Assembly (NCBI RefSeq): GCF_013328205.1
Contig: NZ_JABULH010000001.1
Location: 883,610-947,609, forward strand
Reading direction: 5' to 3'
From: Sphingomonas hominis
Lineage (GTDB): Bacteria > Pseudomonadota > Alphaproteobacteria > Sphingomonadales > Sphingomonadaceae
DNA: 64,000 bases
Shown: piece by piece, positions 27,051 through 36,481 of the stretch
Position numbering within the stretch: position 1 is the first letter of the stretch
Layout of the letters: every line of letters begins with the position of its first letter
Program-made: the position numbers and the translations under genes
Notes under the pieces: model-generated
What the model was told of the DNA's origin: nothing
The model's database searches: none
What the model saw: only the letters and a program-made list of their open reading frames with translations

Positions 27051-27983
27051 ATGAACGACACGACTTCGCTTCTGGCTCCCACCCCGGCTCCGGTGCGCGC
27101 GCGCAAGCCGGACTGGATTCGCGTCAAGGCGCCGACCTCGACCGGGTTCGCCGAAACCAAACAATTGATGCGGCGCCTGAACCTTGCCACCGTGTGCGAG
27201 GAGGCCGCTTGCCCGAACATCGGCGAGTGCTGGACCAAGAAGCACGCGACCGTGATGATCCTGGGCGACACGTGCACCCGCGCGTGCGCCTTCTGCAACG
27301 TCAAGACCGGCATGCCGCGCGCGGTCGACCCGCTCGAGCCCGAGCATGTCGCCGTGGCGGCGGCGGAAATGGGGTTGCAGCATATCGTCATCACCTCGGT
27401 CGATCGCGACGATTTGCCCGATGGCGGCGCGTCGCAGTTCGTGAAGGTAATCCAGGCTCTCCGCCGCAACACGCCGTCGACGACGATCGAGATCCTGACA
27501 CCCGACTTCCGCAACAAGGCGCAGGCCGCGGTCGAGTCAATTGTCGAGGCGCGGCCAGACGTGTATAATCACAATCTGGAAACCGTACCTCGGCTCTACC
27601 CGACGATCCGCCCCGGCGCGCGCTATTATGCCTCGCTTCGCCTGCTGGAGAGCGTGAAGCGCCACGATCCGTCGATCTTCACCAAATCGGGCGTGATGAT
27701 GGGATTGGGCGAGGAGCGGCTGGAGGTCCATCAGGTCATGGACGACATGCGCTCCGCCGACATCGATTTCCTGACGATGGGCCAGTATCTGCAACCCACG
27801 CCCAAGCACGCGAAGGTCGCCGACTTCGTCACACCCAAGGCGTTCGACGCTTATGCCGCGATCGCGCGCGCCAAGGGCTTCCTGCTCGTCGCCTCGTCGC
27901 CGCTGACGCGGTCGAGCTACCACGCGGGCGACGATTTTGCGAAGCTGCGCGCCGCGCGCGAGGCCAAGCTGGCGCGGGCCTGA
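27051..27983 (+). CDS. lipA: Lipoyl synthase
   Basis: 310 residues. This radical-SAM enzyme inserts two sulfurs into protein-bound octanoyl groups. Both Fe-S cluster motifs are complete: auxiliary cluster C49, C54 and C60 ([12 protein letters not shown]) and radical-SAM cluster C75, C79 and C82 (CTRACAFC). ATG 27051 is chosen because residues upstream of it would run through the divergent can promoter and lack family sequence. The stop overlaps the next start (TGATG). Confidence 0.96.
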   Translation: MNDTTSLLAPTPAPVRARKPDWIRVKAPTSTGFAETKQLMRRLNLATVCEEAACPNIGECWTKKHATVMILGDTCTRACAFCNVKTGMPRAVDPLEPEHVAVAAAEMGLQHIVITSVDRDDLPDGGASQFVKVIQALRRNTPSTTIEILTPDFRNKAQAAVESIVEARPDVYNHNLETVPRLYPTIRPGARYYASLRLLESVKRHDPSIFTKSGVMMGLGEERLEVHQVMDDMRSADIDFLTMGQYLQPTPKHAKVADFVTPKAFDAYAAIARAKGFLLVASSPLTRSSYHAGDDFAKLRAAREAKLARA

Positions 27984-28477
27984 TGCCGAAGCATTCGGAA
28001 ACGCGCGCGCTGCCGTACAGCCCCGAGCAGATGTTCGACATGGTGGCGGACGTGCGGCGTTACCCGGAGTTCCTGCCATGGGTGAGCGCGATGCGGGTGC
28101 GGCAGGACAGCGAGACCGAGACGGTGGCGGACATGATCGTCGGCTTCAAGGGCCTGCGCGAGACGTTCACCTCCAAGGTCAAGAAGCAGCGTCCCGAGAC
28201 GATCCGCGTCGAGTACGTCGATGGGCCGCTCAAGTATCTCTACAACGACTGGCGTTTCCGCGAAAACATTGTTGATGGGGCAAAAGTCGGCTGCCTTGTC
28301 GACTTCTCGGTCGACTTCGCGTTCAAGAACCGGATGTTCGAGATGCTGGCGGGGCAGGTGTTCTCGGTGGCGCTGCGCAAGATGATCGGCGCGTTCGAGA
28401 CGCGCGCAGCGGTGCTCTACTCCGCCTCGACCGCGGGGCCGGGCAGCAGCAGTTCGAGCGCGCACAACGCGGCCTGA
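27983..28477 (+). CDS. RatA/Coq10-family START-like protein
   Basis: 164 residues. The SRPBCC fold is marked by LPYSPEQMFDMVADVRRYPEFLPWV and the C-terminal helix GQVFSVALRKMIGAFETRA. Names in databases vary between type II toxin RatA and ubiquinone-binding Coq10. In alphaproteobacteria a quinone-chaperone role is the more likely one, in my view. A Ser-rich tail (STAGPGSSSSSAHNAA) overlaps the 3' end of the convergent cinA-type gene by 61 bp. It is translationally coupled to lipA. Confidence 0.85.
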   Translation: MPKHSETRALPYSPEQMFDMVADVRRYPEFLPWVSAMRVRQDSETETVADMIVGFKGLRETFTSKVKKQRPETIRVEYVDGPLKYLYNDWRFRENIVDGAKVGCLVDFSVDFAFKNRMFEMLAGQVFSVALRKMIGAFETRAAVLYSASTAGPGSSSSSAHNAA

Positions 28478-28953
28478 AGCCGAACGCCGCCGCGTCCGAT
28501 ATCGCCGAAGTTCTTGCGATCGGCGATGATGTCGGCCGGGTCGCCGTGCCGCTCCGCGCGCGCGAAGACGACGGTGCCGACGGGCTTCTTCTCGCTGCCG
28601 CCGCCGGGCCCTGCGACGCCGGTGATCGCCACCGCCACGTCGGCGCCCGATTTGGCGAGCGCGCCTTGCGCCATGCTCCACGCGGTCGCGATCGAGACCG
28701 CGCCGAACGTGTCGAGCACGTCGCGGCTGACACCCAGTGTCGCGATCTTCGCCTCATTGGCATAGGTGACGAACCCGAACTCGAACATCGCCGACGATCC
28801 CGCGATCTCGGTCAGCGCGGCGCAGACCAGCCCGCCGGTGCAGCTTTCCGCCACCGCGACGCGGCGCTTGGCGGCGATGTTTTCCTCCACCACGCGGCGC
28901 GCGGCGGCGAGTAGCTCGTCGGGCAGCACGCTGTCGTTCGCGTACTCGTTCAT
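28417..28953 (-). CDS. CinA-type nicotinamide-nucleotide amidase (stand-alone C-terminal domain)
   Basis: 178 residues from ATG 28953. It has the CinA C-terminal (PncC) fold with the catalytic serine motif AESCTGGLVCAAL, then YANEAKIATLGVS and AITGVAGPGGGSEKKPVGTVVFA. PncC deamidates NMN to NaMN in NAD recycling. The N-terminal CinA domain is absent, as in E. coli PncC. The start overlaps the upstream stop (ATGA). The last 61 bp lie antisense to the end of the RatA-like gene. Confidence 0.88.
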   Translation of the reverse strand: MNEYANDSVLPDELLAAARRVVEENIAAKRRVAVAESCTGGLVCAALTEIAGSSAMFEFGFVTYANEAKIATLGVSRDVLDTFGAVSIATAWSMAQGALAKSGADVAVAITGVAGPGGGSEKKPVGTVVFARAERHGDPADIIADRKNFGDIGRGGVRLQAALCALELLLPGPAVEAE

Positions 28954-29477
28954 TGGGCGGCCTTTGCCGCGCAGATCGGCAGATCGGGTGCGTCGCGCAT
29001 CGCGCCGCGCGCATGCCCGGCCTTGATGTACTGGAGCGTCGCGACGACAATTCCCGCAGTGTTGCGTGCCGGCAGCGGCTCGAGCAGCGTGACGAGACGA
29101 TCGAGCGTCGGGCAATCGCGCGCTTGCAATCGCCCGGTGATCTGCGGCGCAAACAGGCTGGTCAGCATCGGGCGAGCATAATCGCTCATCAGCAGCAGTT
29201 CCACCGACGGATCGCTCAGCTTCGCGATCGCCTGTCTCGCCGCGGGCCAGGCGCGATCGGCTTCCGCGTCATATTTGGCGAGGAAGGGCCCCGATGTGCG
29301 ACGCAGCAGGCTGGTCGCAGGCAGCGCGGCGCAGACGCGGCCGGCGTCGCGGATGATCGCAGGCATGCTGACCAACGCGATCGACTCGGCCTCGGCCTGG
29401 TTGAGGCACGGCGTCTGCGCGGTCGCGGGCGCTGCGCTGACCGACAGCGCCACCGCGAGCGCGAGCAGCCGCTTCAC
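28950..29477 (-). CDS. Exported protein of unknown function
   Basis: 175 residues from GTG 29477. A clear Sec signal peptide (KRLLALAVALSVSAAPATAQ) is followed by a mostly helical Ala/Leu-rich domain with four cysteines (in TPCLN, RVCAA, RDCPT and PICAA) that could form two disulfides in the periplasm. I do not recognise a family. It overlaps the ispDF stop by GTGA and the cinA-type start by ATGA, so it is made from the same transcript as both. Confidence 0.7.
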   Translation of the reverse strand: MKRLLALAVALSVSAAPATAQTPCLNQAEAESIALVSMPAIIRDAGRVCAALPATSLLRRTSGPFLAKYDAEADRAWPAARQAIAKLSDPSVELLLMSDYARPMLTSLFAPQITGRLQARDCPTLDRLVTLLEPLPARNTAGIVVATLQYIKAGHARGAMRDAPDLPICAAKAAQ

Positions 29478-30598
29478 GCGAGCGTGCCGGGCAGGCGGAT
29501 CGTCGCCATTGCCTGCGCCGCAATGCCTTCGCCGCGCCCGGTGAAGCCCAATCGCTCGGTCGTGGTCGCCTTCACGCTGACGCGGTCGACCGGCAGATCG
29601 AGCAATTCGCCGATCCGCGTTTGCATGGCGGCGCGGTGCGGGCCGATCTTGGGCGCTTCGCACATGATCGTCAGATCGACGAAGGTGACGCGACCGCCGC
29701 GCGCCTCGACCAGTTCGCGCGCATGGGTGAGGAACTGCCCCGACTCGGCGCCCTTCCACTTGGGGTCGCTCGGCGGAAAGTGCGTGCCGATGTCGCCCGC
29801 CGCGATCGTGCCGAGCACCGCGTCGGTGATCGCGTGGAGCGCCACGTCGGCGTCGCTATGCCCCGACAGGCCCTGATGATGCGGGATCAGCACGCCGCCG
29901 AGCCACAATTCCTCGCCGTCTTCGAGCCGGTGGACGTCGAAGCCGCTCGCCGAGCGTGTCTCGTAACCGATGCGTGCCTCGGCTGCGGCGAAATCGGCGG
30001 GGTAGGTGACTTTCTCGAGCATCTGGTCGCCCTGCACCAACGCAACGCTGCCGCCAAGCGCGCGCACCATCTGCGCGTCGTCGGTGGGGGCGTCGCCCGA
30101 CCATTCTTCGTGTGCGCGCAGCAGCGTGTCGTGGCGGAATGCCTGTGGTGTCTGGACGCGGCGCAGCGGCTCGCGCGCGACCAGCGTGCCGTCGGTGTGG
30201 ACCAGCGTATCGGCGACGGGCAGCACCGGCACCGCGCCGTCGTGGCTGACGAGCGCGTCGGTCAGCCGGTCGATCACGACGCCCGGCACGAACGGCCGCG
30301 CCGCGTCATGGACCAGCACGATGTCGGCAACCTCGCACGCGGCGAGCCCCGCCACGACCGACTCGTGCCGCGCCGCACCGCCGAGTACGAAGCGCGCGCC
30401 CGGCAGGGCGTCACGCAGCATCGTCTCCTGACCGGGCCCGATCACAACGACCACGTCGTCGATCCTCGGATGGGTGGAAAGCGCGTGGTAACTCCACGCC
30501 AGCATCGCGCGCCCGGCGAGTGTAGTGAATTGCTTCGGCCCAGTCTGGCCCGAGCGCGAGCCGGTGCCGGCGGCGACGATGATTGCGGTGATTGTCAT
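29474..30598 (-). CDS. ispDF: Bifunctional IspD/IspF (MEP isoprenoid pathway)
   Basis: 374 residues from ATG 30598. The N-terminal IspD part (about 1-215) carries AAGTGSRSGQTGPKQF, VLVHDAARPFV and QTPQAFR and makes CDP-methylerythritol. The C-terminal IspF part (about 216-374) carries the zinc-site FDVHR, LSGHSDADVALHAITDAVLG and KATTTERLGFTGRGEGIA and makes MEcPP. The fusion is usual in alphaproteobacteria and skips the IspE step in between. Divergent from dusB by 90 bp. dxr for the same pathway is at 56.4 kb, and uppS uses its product line. Confidence 0.96.
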   Translation of the reverse strand: MTITAIIVAAGTGSRSGQTGPKQFTTLAGRAMLAWSYHALSTHPRIDDVVVVIGPGQETMLRDALPGARFVLGGAARHESVVAGLAACEVADIVLVHDAARPFVPGVVIDRLTDALVSHDGAVPVLPVADTLVHTDGTLVAREPLRRVQTPQAFRHDTLLRAHEEWSGDAPTDDAQMVRALGGSVALVQGDQMLEKVTYPADFAAAEARIGYETRSASGFDVHRLEDGEELWLGGVLIPHHQGLSGHSDADVALHAITDAVLGTIAAGDIGTHFPPSDPKWKGAESGQFLTHARELVEARGGRVTFVDLTIMCEAPKIGPHRAAMQTRIGELLDLPVDRVSVKATTTERLGFTGRGEGIAAQAMATIRLPGTLA

Positions 30599-30688
30599 CG
30601 CACGCGCGCCTAGTCGCATCGCACCCGCCTTGCCAGCCCCGCCTTGCCACCCTCGGCACGAGCCATTATTGCCTAAATAACAGGCATC

Positions 30689-31687
30689 ATGCAGAAACTC
30701 ACTCCCATCCAGATCGGTCCGGTGCGGATCGACCAGCCCGTCGTGCTCGCGCCAATGACCGGCGTGACCGATCAGCCCTTCCGCACGCTCGTGCGCCGCT
30801 ACGGTTCCGGCCTGAACGTGACTGAGATGATCGCGAGCCAAGCGGCGATCCGCGAGACACGTCAGTCGCTGCAGAAAGCGATGTGGCACCTGTCCGAAGA
30901 GCCGGTATCGATGCAGCTGGTCGGCTGTGCACCGTACGAGATGGGGGAGGCTGCGAAGCTCGCGCGTGACAAGGGCGCGGCGATCATCGACATCAACATG
31001 GGCTGCCCCGTACGCAAGGTGACCAACGGTGATGCGGGCTCGGCGCTGATGCGCGACCTTGTGCTCGCGCGTTCAATCATCGAGGGCGTGGTGAAGGCGG
31101 TCGAGGTGCCGGTCACGCTCAAGATGCGGATGGGCTGGTGCCATGACAGCCTGAACGCGCCCGAGCTCGCGCGGATCGCCGAGGATCTCGGCATCCGCAT
31201 GGTCACCGTCCACGGCCGCACGCGCAACCAGATGTACAAGGGCTCGGCCGACTGGCGCTTTATCCGCCAGGTGAAGGATGCGGTGTCGATCCCGGTGATC
31301 GCCAACGGCGACATCTGCGGGATCGAGGATGCCGAGGCCGCGATGGAGCAATCGGGCGCGGACGGCATCATGGTCGGGCGCGGCGCCTATGGCCGCCCGT
31401 GGCTGCTGGGCCAGTTAATGACGTGGTTTGCCGAGGGGCGGCGCGTGCCCGATCCGTCGCTGAACGAACAATATCATGTGATCGCCGAGCACTACGACAT
31501 GATGCTCGACCATTATGGCCCGGTAACCGGCGTCAACATGGCGCGCAAGCACATCGGCTGGTACACCAAGGGCATCGACGGCTCGGCCGTGTTCCGCAAC
31601 CAGGTGAACCAGGAACCCGATGCGAACCGCGTCAAGGCGATGCTGCGTGACTTCTACGCGCCGTACCTGACCCGCGCCGCGGCGTGA
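30689..31687 (+). CDS. dusB: tRNA-dihydrouridine synthase DusB (NifR3)
   Basis: 332 residues. This FMN enzyme reduces uridines in the D loop of tRNA. Motifs are [39 protein letters not shown] (with the catalytic Cys in GCP) and [14 protein letters not shown]. Its position directly before ntrB is the classical nifR3-ntrBC arrangement. The stop overlaps the ntrB start (TGATG). Confidence 0.96.
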   Translation: MQKLTPIQIGPVRIDQPVVLAPMTGVTDQPFRTLVRRYGSGLNVTEMIASQAAIRETRQSLQKAMWHLSEEPVSMQLVGCAPYEMGEAAKLARDKGAAIIDINMGCPVRKVTNGDAGSALMRDLVLARSIIEGVVKAVEVPVTLKMRMGWCHDSLNAPELARIAEDLGIRMVTVHGRTRNQMYKGSADWRFIRQVKDAVSIPVIANGDICGIEDAEAAMEQSGADGIMVGRGAYGRPWLLGQLMTWFAEGRRVPDPSLNEQYHVIAEHYDMMLDHYGPVTGVNMARKHIGWYTKGIDGSAVFRNQVNQEPDANRVKAMLRDFYAPYLTRAAA

Positions 31688-32745
31688 TGCTGGCGGCATG
31701 CACGCCGGGTGACGCCGATCTGCTCGCGGCGTTGCCGGTCGCGATGCTGCTGCTCGACCCCGACGACCGGATCGCGCGCGTGAACGCCGAAGCCGAGACG
31801 CTGCTCAATATGTCGCAGCGCGCCTTGCTGGGGCAGGGGATCGGCGACGTGCTCACCCTGCCGAGCAGCGCCGCACGCCGTGCCGGACACGCCGCCGCCG
31901 CATTCGACACCCAGGTCGAGACCGCGCGCGGGCTCAAGCTGCGCGTCGACTTGATCGAGGCGGAGGTGCCCGACTGCGCGGGTTGGCGCGTGCTCACGCT
32001 GCACAATGCCGCGCCCTCGCGCCAGCTCGGGCAGACGATGGACCGCGCCGCCGCCGCGCGCTCGGCGGTCGGCGCGGCGGCGATGCTCGCACACGAGATC
32101 AAGAACCCGCTGTCCAGCATCCGCGGTGCGGCGCAGCTGATCGCTGATGGCGCCGCGCCAGACGAACTCTGCCGGTTGGTCATTAAGGAGGTCGACCGGA
32201 TCGCCGCCTTGATCGACCGCATGGAGGATTTTACCGATACCCGCCCGCGCGAGGTGGCGCCGCTCAACATCTACCCGTTGCTGGCGCACGCACGGCGCGT
32301 GGCGCTGGCGGGCTTCGCGCGAGACATGGTCATCGAGGAACGCTACGACCCCTCCTTGCCGCTCGCGCTCGGCAATCACGACGGGCTGCTGCAGGTGATC
32401 CTCAACCTGCTGAAGAACGCCGCCGCCGCACTCGGCCAGATCGGCGAGCGCCGCATCACGCTTGCTACCGCCTACCGCCACGGCGTCACGATCGCCGCGC
32501 GCGACGGGTCGGGTCGGATCGCGCTGCCGATCGAGATCTGCGTCATCGACACCGGACCCGGCGCGCCCGAGGATATCGCCGAGCACCTGTTCGACCCGTT
32601 CGTGTCGAGCAAACCGGAAGGCAAAGGGCTCGGTTTGGCCCTCGTCGACAAGCTGATCCGCGACATGGGAGGGATCGTGCAATATTCACGCGAGGGCGTG
32701 CCGCACGCGACCGTGTTCCGCATCCTGCTGCCGCGTGCCGCCTGA
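31687..32745 (+). CDS. ntrB: Nitrogen-regulation sensor histidine kinase NtrB
   Basis: 352 residues from ATG 31687 (a GTG directly before is possible). No membrane segments, so a cytoplasmic kinase. A PAS domain (about 15-110) is followed by the HisKA H-box with H136 in AHEIKNPLSSI and a HATPase domain with NLLKNAAAAL, DTGPG and GKGLGLALV. By family it phosphorylates NtrC and is controlled by GlnB (PII). It overlaps both neighbours by single bases, so dusB-ntrB-ntrC form one unit. Confidence 0.94.
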   Translation: MLAACTPGDADLLAALPVAMLLLDPDDRIARVNAEAETLLNMSQRALLGQGIGDVLTLPSSAARRAGHAAAAFDTQVETARGLKLRVDLIEAEVPDCAGWRVLTLHNAAPSRQLGQTMDRAAAARSAVGAAAMLAHEIKNPLSSIRGAAQLIADGAAPDELCRLVIKEVDRIAALIDRMEDFTDTRPREVAPLNIYPLLAHARRVALAGFARDMVIEERYDPSLPLALGNHDGLLQVILNLLKNAAAALGQIGERRITLATAYRHGVTIAARDGSGRIALPIEICVIDTGPGAPEDIAEHLFDPFVSSKPEGKGLGLALVDKLIRDMGGIVQYSREGVPHATVFRILLPRAA

Positions 32746-34184
32746 TGGCGTCGGCCGACATCCTGCTGGTTGACGACGACGACGCGGTCCGCCTGGTCGT
32801 CGCGCAGGCGCTGCGCCGCGCCGGGCACCAGGTCCGCACCGCGACCTGCCTAGCCGATCTCGACCGCGAACTGCGCACGAAGCTGCCCGACGCGCTCGTC
32901 ACCGATGTCGTGCTGCCCGATGGCGACGGGATCGATCACGCGACGCGCATCGTCGCGCAACATGCCGATCTACCGATCGTGGTGCTGTCGGCGCGCAACA
33001 CGCTGACCACCGCGGTGCGCGCCAACGAGGCGGGCGCTTACGATTATTTGCCCAAGCCGTTCGATCTCGACACGCTGACCCGCACGGTTGCCGCAGCACT
33101 CGCCCGGCGGGGTCGCAATGCCGTGGCGAGTGGCGACGATGCCGACGCATCGCTGCCGCTGATTGGACGCTCCCCGGCGATGCAGGAGGTGTACCGCGTG
33201 ATCGCGCGCGTCGTCTCCAATGACCTGACCGTGCTGGTGTCGGGCGAGTCGGGTACCGGCAAGGAACTGGTCGCGCGCGCTGTCCACGATTTGGGTGCGC
33301 GCCGTCACGCACCGTTCGTCGCCATCAACATGGCAGCGATTCCGCGCGAGCTGATCGAGGCCGAGCTGTTCGGCCACGAACGCGGCGCATTCACCGGTGC
33401 GGCGCAGCGGAGTGCCGGACGCTTCGAACAGGCGAACGGCGGCACGCTGTTCCTGGACGAGATCGGCGACATGCCGCGCGAGGCGCAGACGCGGCTGCTG
33501 CGCGTGCTGCAATCGGGCGAGTTCACGACGGTCGGCGGATCGCGCGCGATCCGGGCCGACGTTCGCATCGTCGCCGCCACCAACCGCGACCTTCACGGCG
33601 CGATCGCCGATGGTCAGTTCCGCGAAGACCTGTTCTACCGTCTGAATGTGGTGCCGATGGCGCTGCCTGCGTTGCGAGAGCGACGCGACGATGTGGCCGA
33701 ACTCGCCCGCCACTTCCTCGATCGCGCGGCCGAGGCAGGATTGCCGCGCAAGACGCTGGATGCCGGCGCGGTCGCGGTGCTGGAGGCGTATGACTGGCCC
33801 GGCAACGTGCGCGAGCTGGAAAACCTCATGCGGCGTTTGGCCGCCTTGTCGCGGGACGATCAGATCACCGCCGCCGATGTCGGTGGGGCATTGCGCGGCG
33901 CGGCACCCGCGCTGCCGATGGCGATGGCGACAGGCCTGGATGAAGCAGTGTACGCGTTGATAGAGCATCTCGCGCGTACCGAGCCGCGCACGCTCGACGA
34001 CGGCACGCTGCACGCCCGCTTGGTCGCCGCAGTCGAACGTCCGATGATCGAGGCGATCCTGCGTCGTCACGGCGGCAATCAGCTCCGCGCCGCGCGTGCG
34101 ATCGGGCTCAACCGCAATACCCTGCGCAAGCGGCTCGACGTGCTCGGCATCGACCCCGACGCTTCACCGACCACGGCGGCCTAG
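32745..34184 (+). CDS. ntrC: Nitrogen regulator NtrC (sigma-54 activator)
   Basis: 479 residues. Receiver domain with phospho-acceptor D54, AAA+ domain with Walker A GESGTGKE (G167-K173) and the sigma-54-contacting GAFTGA at 214-219, Walker B LFLDEIGDM, and a C-terminal Fis-type helix-turn-helix (GGNQLRAARAIGLNRNTLRKRL). It should activate nitrogen-assimilation genes under nitrogen limitation. All key residues are intact, in contrast to NtrX downstream. Confidence 0.95.
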   Translation: MASADILLVDDDDAVRLVVAQALRRAGHQVRTATCLADLDRELRTKLPDALVTDVVLPDGDGIDHATRIVAQHADLPIVVLSARNTLTTAVRANEAGAYDYLPKPFDLDTLTRTVAAALARRGRNAVASGDDADASLPLIGRSPAMQEVYRVIARVVSNDLTVLVSGESGTGKELVARAVHDLGARRHAPFVAINMAAIPRELIEAELFGHERGAFTGAAQRSAGRFEQANGGTLFLDEIGDMPREAQTRLLRVLQSGEFTTVGGSRAIRADVRIVAATNRDLHGAIADGQFREDLFYRLNVVPMALPALRERRDDVAELARHFLDRAAEAGLPRKTLDAGAVAVLEAYDWPGNVRELENLMRRLAALSRDDQITAADVGGALRGAAPALPMAMATGLDEAVYALIEHLARTEPRTLDDGTLHARLVAAVERPMIEAILRRHGGNQLRAARAIGLNRNTLRKRLDVLGIDPDASPTTAA

Positions 34185-34242
34185 CCTCGGCTCACCGAAA
34201 TATGTGTTTTCTATGCAACACTGATGGTGTAGCGCGCCGTTG

Positions 34243-36477
34243 ATGCATGCCGGCGCCGAGCCCGCTTCCCAATCTATATTGCCACTGAAGCGCAGGCTGT
34301 CGGTGACCCCCGCGGTCGAACTGGGCGTGCTCGCCGCGGTGCTGGCGGTCGCGCTCGCCAGCTATTTCATCGTGCGCGGGGAGGGTAATCCAAAGGGGTT
34401 GCTCGCGCCGCCCGTGATCGCGCTGGTGCTCGTCGCCAATCTCGCCGGCGGGATCGCGTTGATGATGCTGGCGGGACGCCGGATCGCGCGACGTCGCGCC
34501 GCGCGCTCGCCGGTCGGGGGCGAGGGACGGTTGCACGTCCGCTTGGTGCTGCTGTTCTCCGCGGTCGCCGCGGTTCCGGCGTTGCTCGTCACCATCTTCG
34601 CCTCACTACTGTTCCAATATGGCGTGCAATTCTGGTATTCCGACCGTGCGCGCAGCATGTTCGAGAATGCCGCGAGTCTGGCGCAGGAGAACTACCGCAG
34701 CGAACTCAACCGCGTGGCTCAGGAAACCGCGACGATGTCGAGCGACCTCGCCAACTACCTGCGCAACGACACGATCGACAGCAAGCGTTTCAGCGAGGGG
34801 CTCGCCTATCAGCTGTACCTGCGCAATTTGTCCGAAGCGCTGATCGTCAACCGCGCCGCCGACGGCGAACTGCGAACTCTGGCGCTGCTCAATCCCTACG
34901 ATCGGCCGCTCGAACGCGTGGTCACGCCGGCGATGGTGGCCAAGCTGGAGCGCTCGGGTCCGACCGTCATCGTGCAGGGCAGCGATCGTGCCGGTGCGTT
35001 GACCCGGTTGGATTACCAACCCAACACCTACCTCTACTCAGCGCGCGTGTTCGATCCCCAGCTATCGGCGCAGATCGATCGCGGAGCGGCCGTTCTGGGC
35101 GACTACCGCCAGTTGCTCGAACGCGCGCGATCGCTGCAATTGCGCTTTAATGCCGCATTGCTCATCATCTCGCTGCTGATCGTCGGCATCGCGGTGTGGA
35201 TCGCGCTCCAAGTCGCGGATCGGCTCGTGCGACCCGTGGGCGAATTGGTCGAGGCCGCGCGCCGCGTCGCCGACGGTGATCTCGCCGCGCGCGTGCCTGA
35301 CACGCGGGAGCGCGACGAGGTCGGCGTGCTCTCCAATGCCTTCAACGCGATGACCTCGCGGATCGAGACGCAGAACACCGCGCTGGTCACCGCCAACACC
35401 CAGCTCGAGAGCCGCCGTGCGCTGATCGAGGCAGTGATGTCGGGCGTGTCGGCGGGCGTGCTGTCGATCGCGGAGGACCGCACGATCCGGCTCATCAACA
35501 GCTCGGCGCAGACGCTGCTGGGGCTCGACACGTCGCCGATCGGACGACCGCTCGCCAGCGTCGCGCCCGAACTCGACGCGCTGCTGACGGCCGGCGCGCG
35601 CGAGGGCGCGGTGCAGGTGTCGGTAGCCGGCGAACAGCGCACGTTCGCCGCGCGCGTCGCTCGCGACGGGTCGGGACCGATCGTCACGTTCGACGACATC
35701 ACGCAGCAGCTGACCGACCAGCGCCGCGCCGCCTGGGCCGATGTCGCGCGCCGCATCGCGCACGAGATCAAGAATCCGCTGACCCCAATCCAGCTTGCCG
35801 CCGAACGGTTGCAGCGGCGCTACGGCGGCAAGGTGGAGGAAGGCGACACTACCTTTGCGCGGCTGACCGACACGATCGTGCGCCAGGTCGGCGACCTGCG
35901 CCGGATGGTGGACGAATTCTCGTCGTTCGCGCGGATGCCCAAGCCGGTGTTCCGCCACGAGTCGCTGCTCGATGTCGCGCGCCAGACAATGTTTCTCCAC
36001 GAGGTGGCGCATCCCCGCATCCACTTCACGCTAGACCAAGACGATCCCGCGCCGACACTGGTGTGCGACCGCCGCCAGCTCGGGCAGGCGCTGACCAACG
36101 TCGTCAAGAACGCGGTCGAGGCGGTGGAGGCCGTTGACCAAGACGATGCGTCGATCACCATGCGCCTGACCGGGGACGATCAGCGGGTGACGATCAGTGT
36201 GGCCGACACCGGTGTCGGCCTGCCGGCGGAGCGCGAGCGTATCGTCGAGCCATATATGACGACGCGCGCACGCGGCACCGGCCTCGGCCTCGCCATCGTC
36301 AAGAAGATCGTCGAGGAGCATCATGGATCGATCAGCTTCGACGATCGTCCGGGCGGGGGCACGATAGTGACCCTGTCGTTCGAGCCGGCATTGCTGGAGC
36401 CGCTCGCGCTCGACGACGAATCATACAGCCAGCATGACGATCGGACGATCGCCGCTTTGACCAGGAGCCGGAACTAG
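34243..36477 (+). CDS. ntrY: Membrane sensor histidine kinase NtrY
   Basis: 744 residues from ATG 34243 (a TTG at 34240 is in frame). Membrane segments lie at roughly 28-50, 57-75, 103-125 and 305-325, with a periplasmic or extracellular sensor part between the last two. HAMP, PAS, HisKA with H507 in RIAHEIKNPLTPIQL, and HATPase (NVVKNAVEAVE, DTGVGLP, GTGLGLAIV) follow. NtrY pairs with NtrX and has been linked to nitrogen or redox signals and envelope control in alphaproteobacteria. 58 bp separate it from ntrC. Confidence 0.93.
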   Translation: MHAGAEPASQSILPLKRRLSVTPAVELGVLAAVLAVALASYFIVRGEGNPKGLLAPPVIALVLVANLAGGIALMMLAGRRIARRRAARSPVGGEGRLHVRLVLLFSAVAAVPALLVTIFASLLFQYGVQFWYSDRARSMFENAASLAQENYRSELNRVAQETATMSSDLANYLRNDTIDSKRFSEGLAYQLYLRNLSEALIVNRAADGELRTLALLNPYDRPLERVVTPAMVAKLERSGPTVIVQGSDRAGALTRLDYQPNTYLYSARVFDPQLSAQIDRGAAVLGDYRQLLERARSLQLRFNAALLIISLLIVGIAVWIALQVADRLVRPVGELVEAARRVADGDLAARVPDTRERDEVGVLSNAFNAMTSRIETQNTALVTANTQLESRRALIEAVMSGVSAGVLSIAEDRTIRLINSSAQTLLGLDTSPIGRPLASVAPELDALLTAGAREGAVQVSVAGEQRTFAARVARDGSGPIVTFDDITQQLTDQRRAAWADVARRIAHEIKNPLTPIQLAAERLQRRYGGKVEEGDTTFARLTDTIVRQVGDLRRMVDEFSSFARMPKPVFRHESLLDVARQTMFLHEVAHPRIHFTLDQDDPAPTLVCDRRQLGQALTNVVKNAVEAVEAVDQDDASITMRLTGDDQRVTISVADTGVGLPAERERIVEPYMTTRARGTGLGLAIVKKIVEEHHGSISFDDRPGGGTIVTLSFEPALLEPLALDDESYSQHDDRTIAALTRSRN

Positions 36478-36481
36478 ACGC

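Noticed and set aside
34185-34242. Short ACAC-TGATG-GTGT symmetry between ntrC and ntrY as an operator
   Set aside because: Only 4-bp arms; expected by chance and no second copy noticed.
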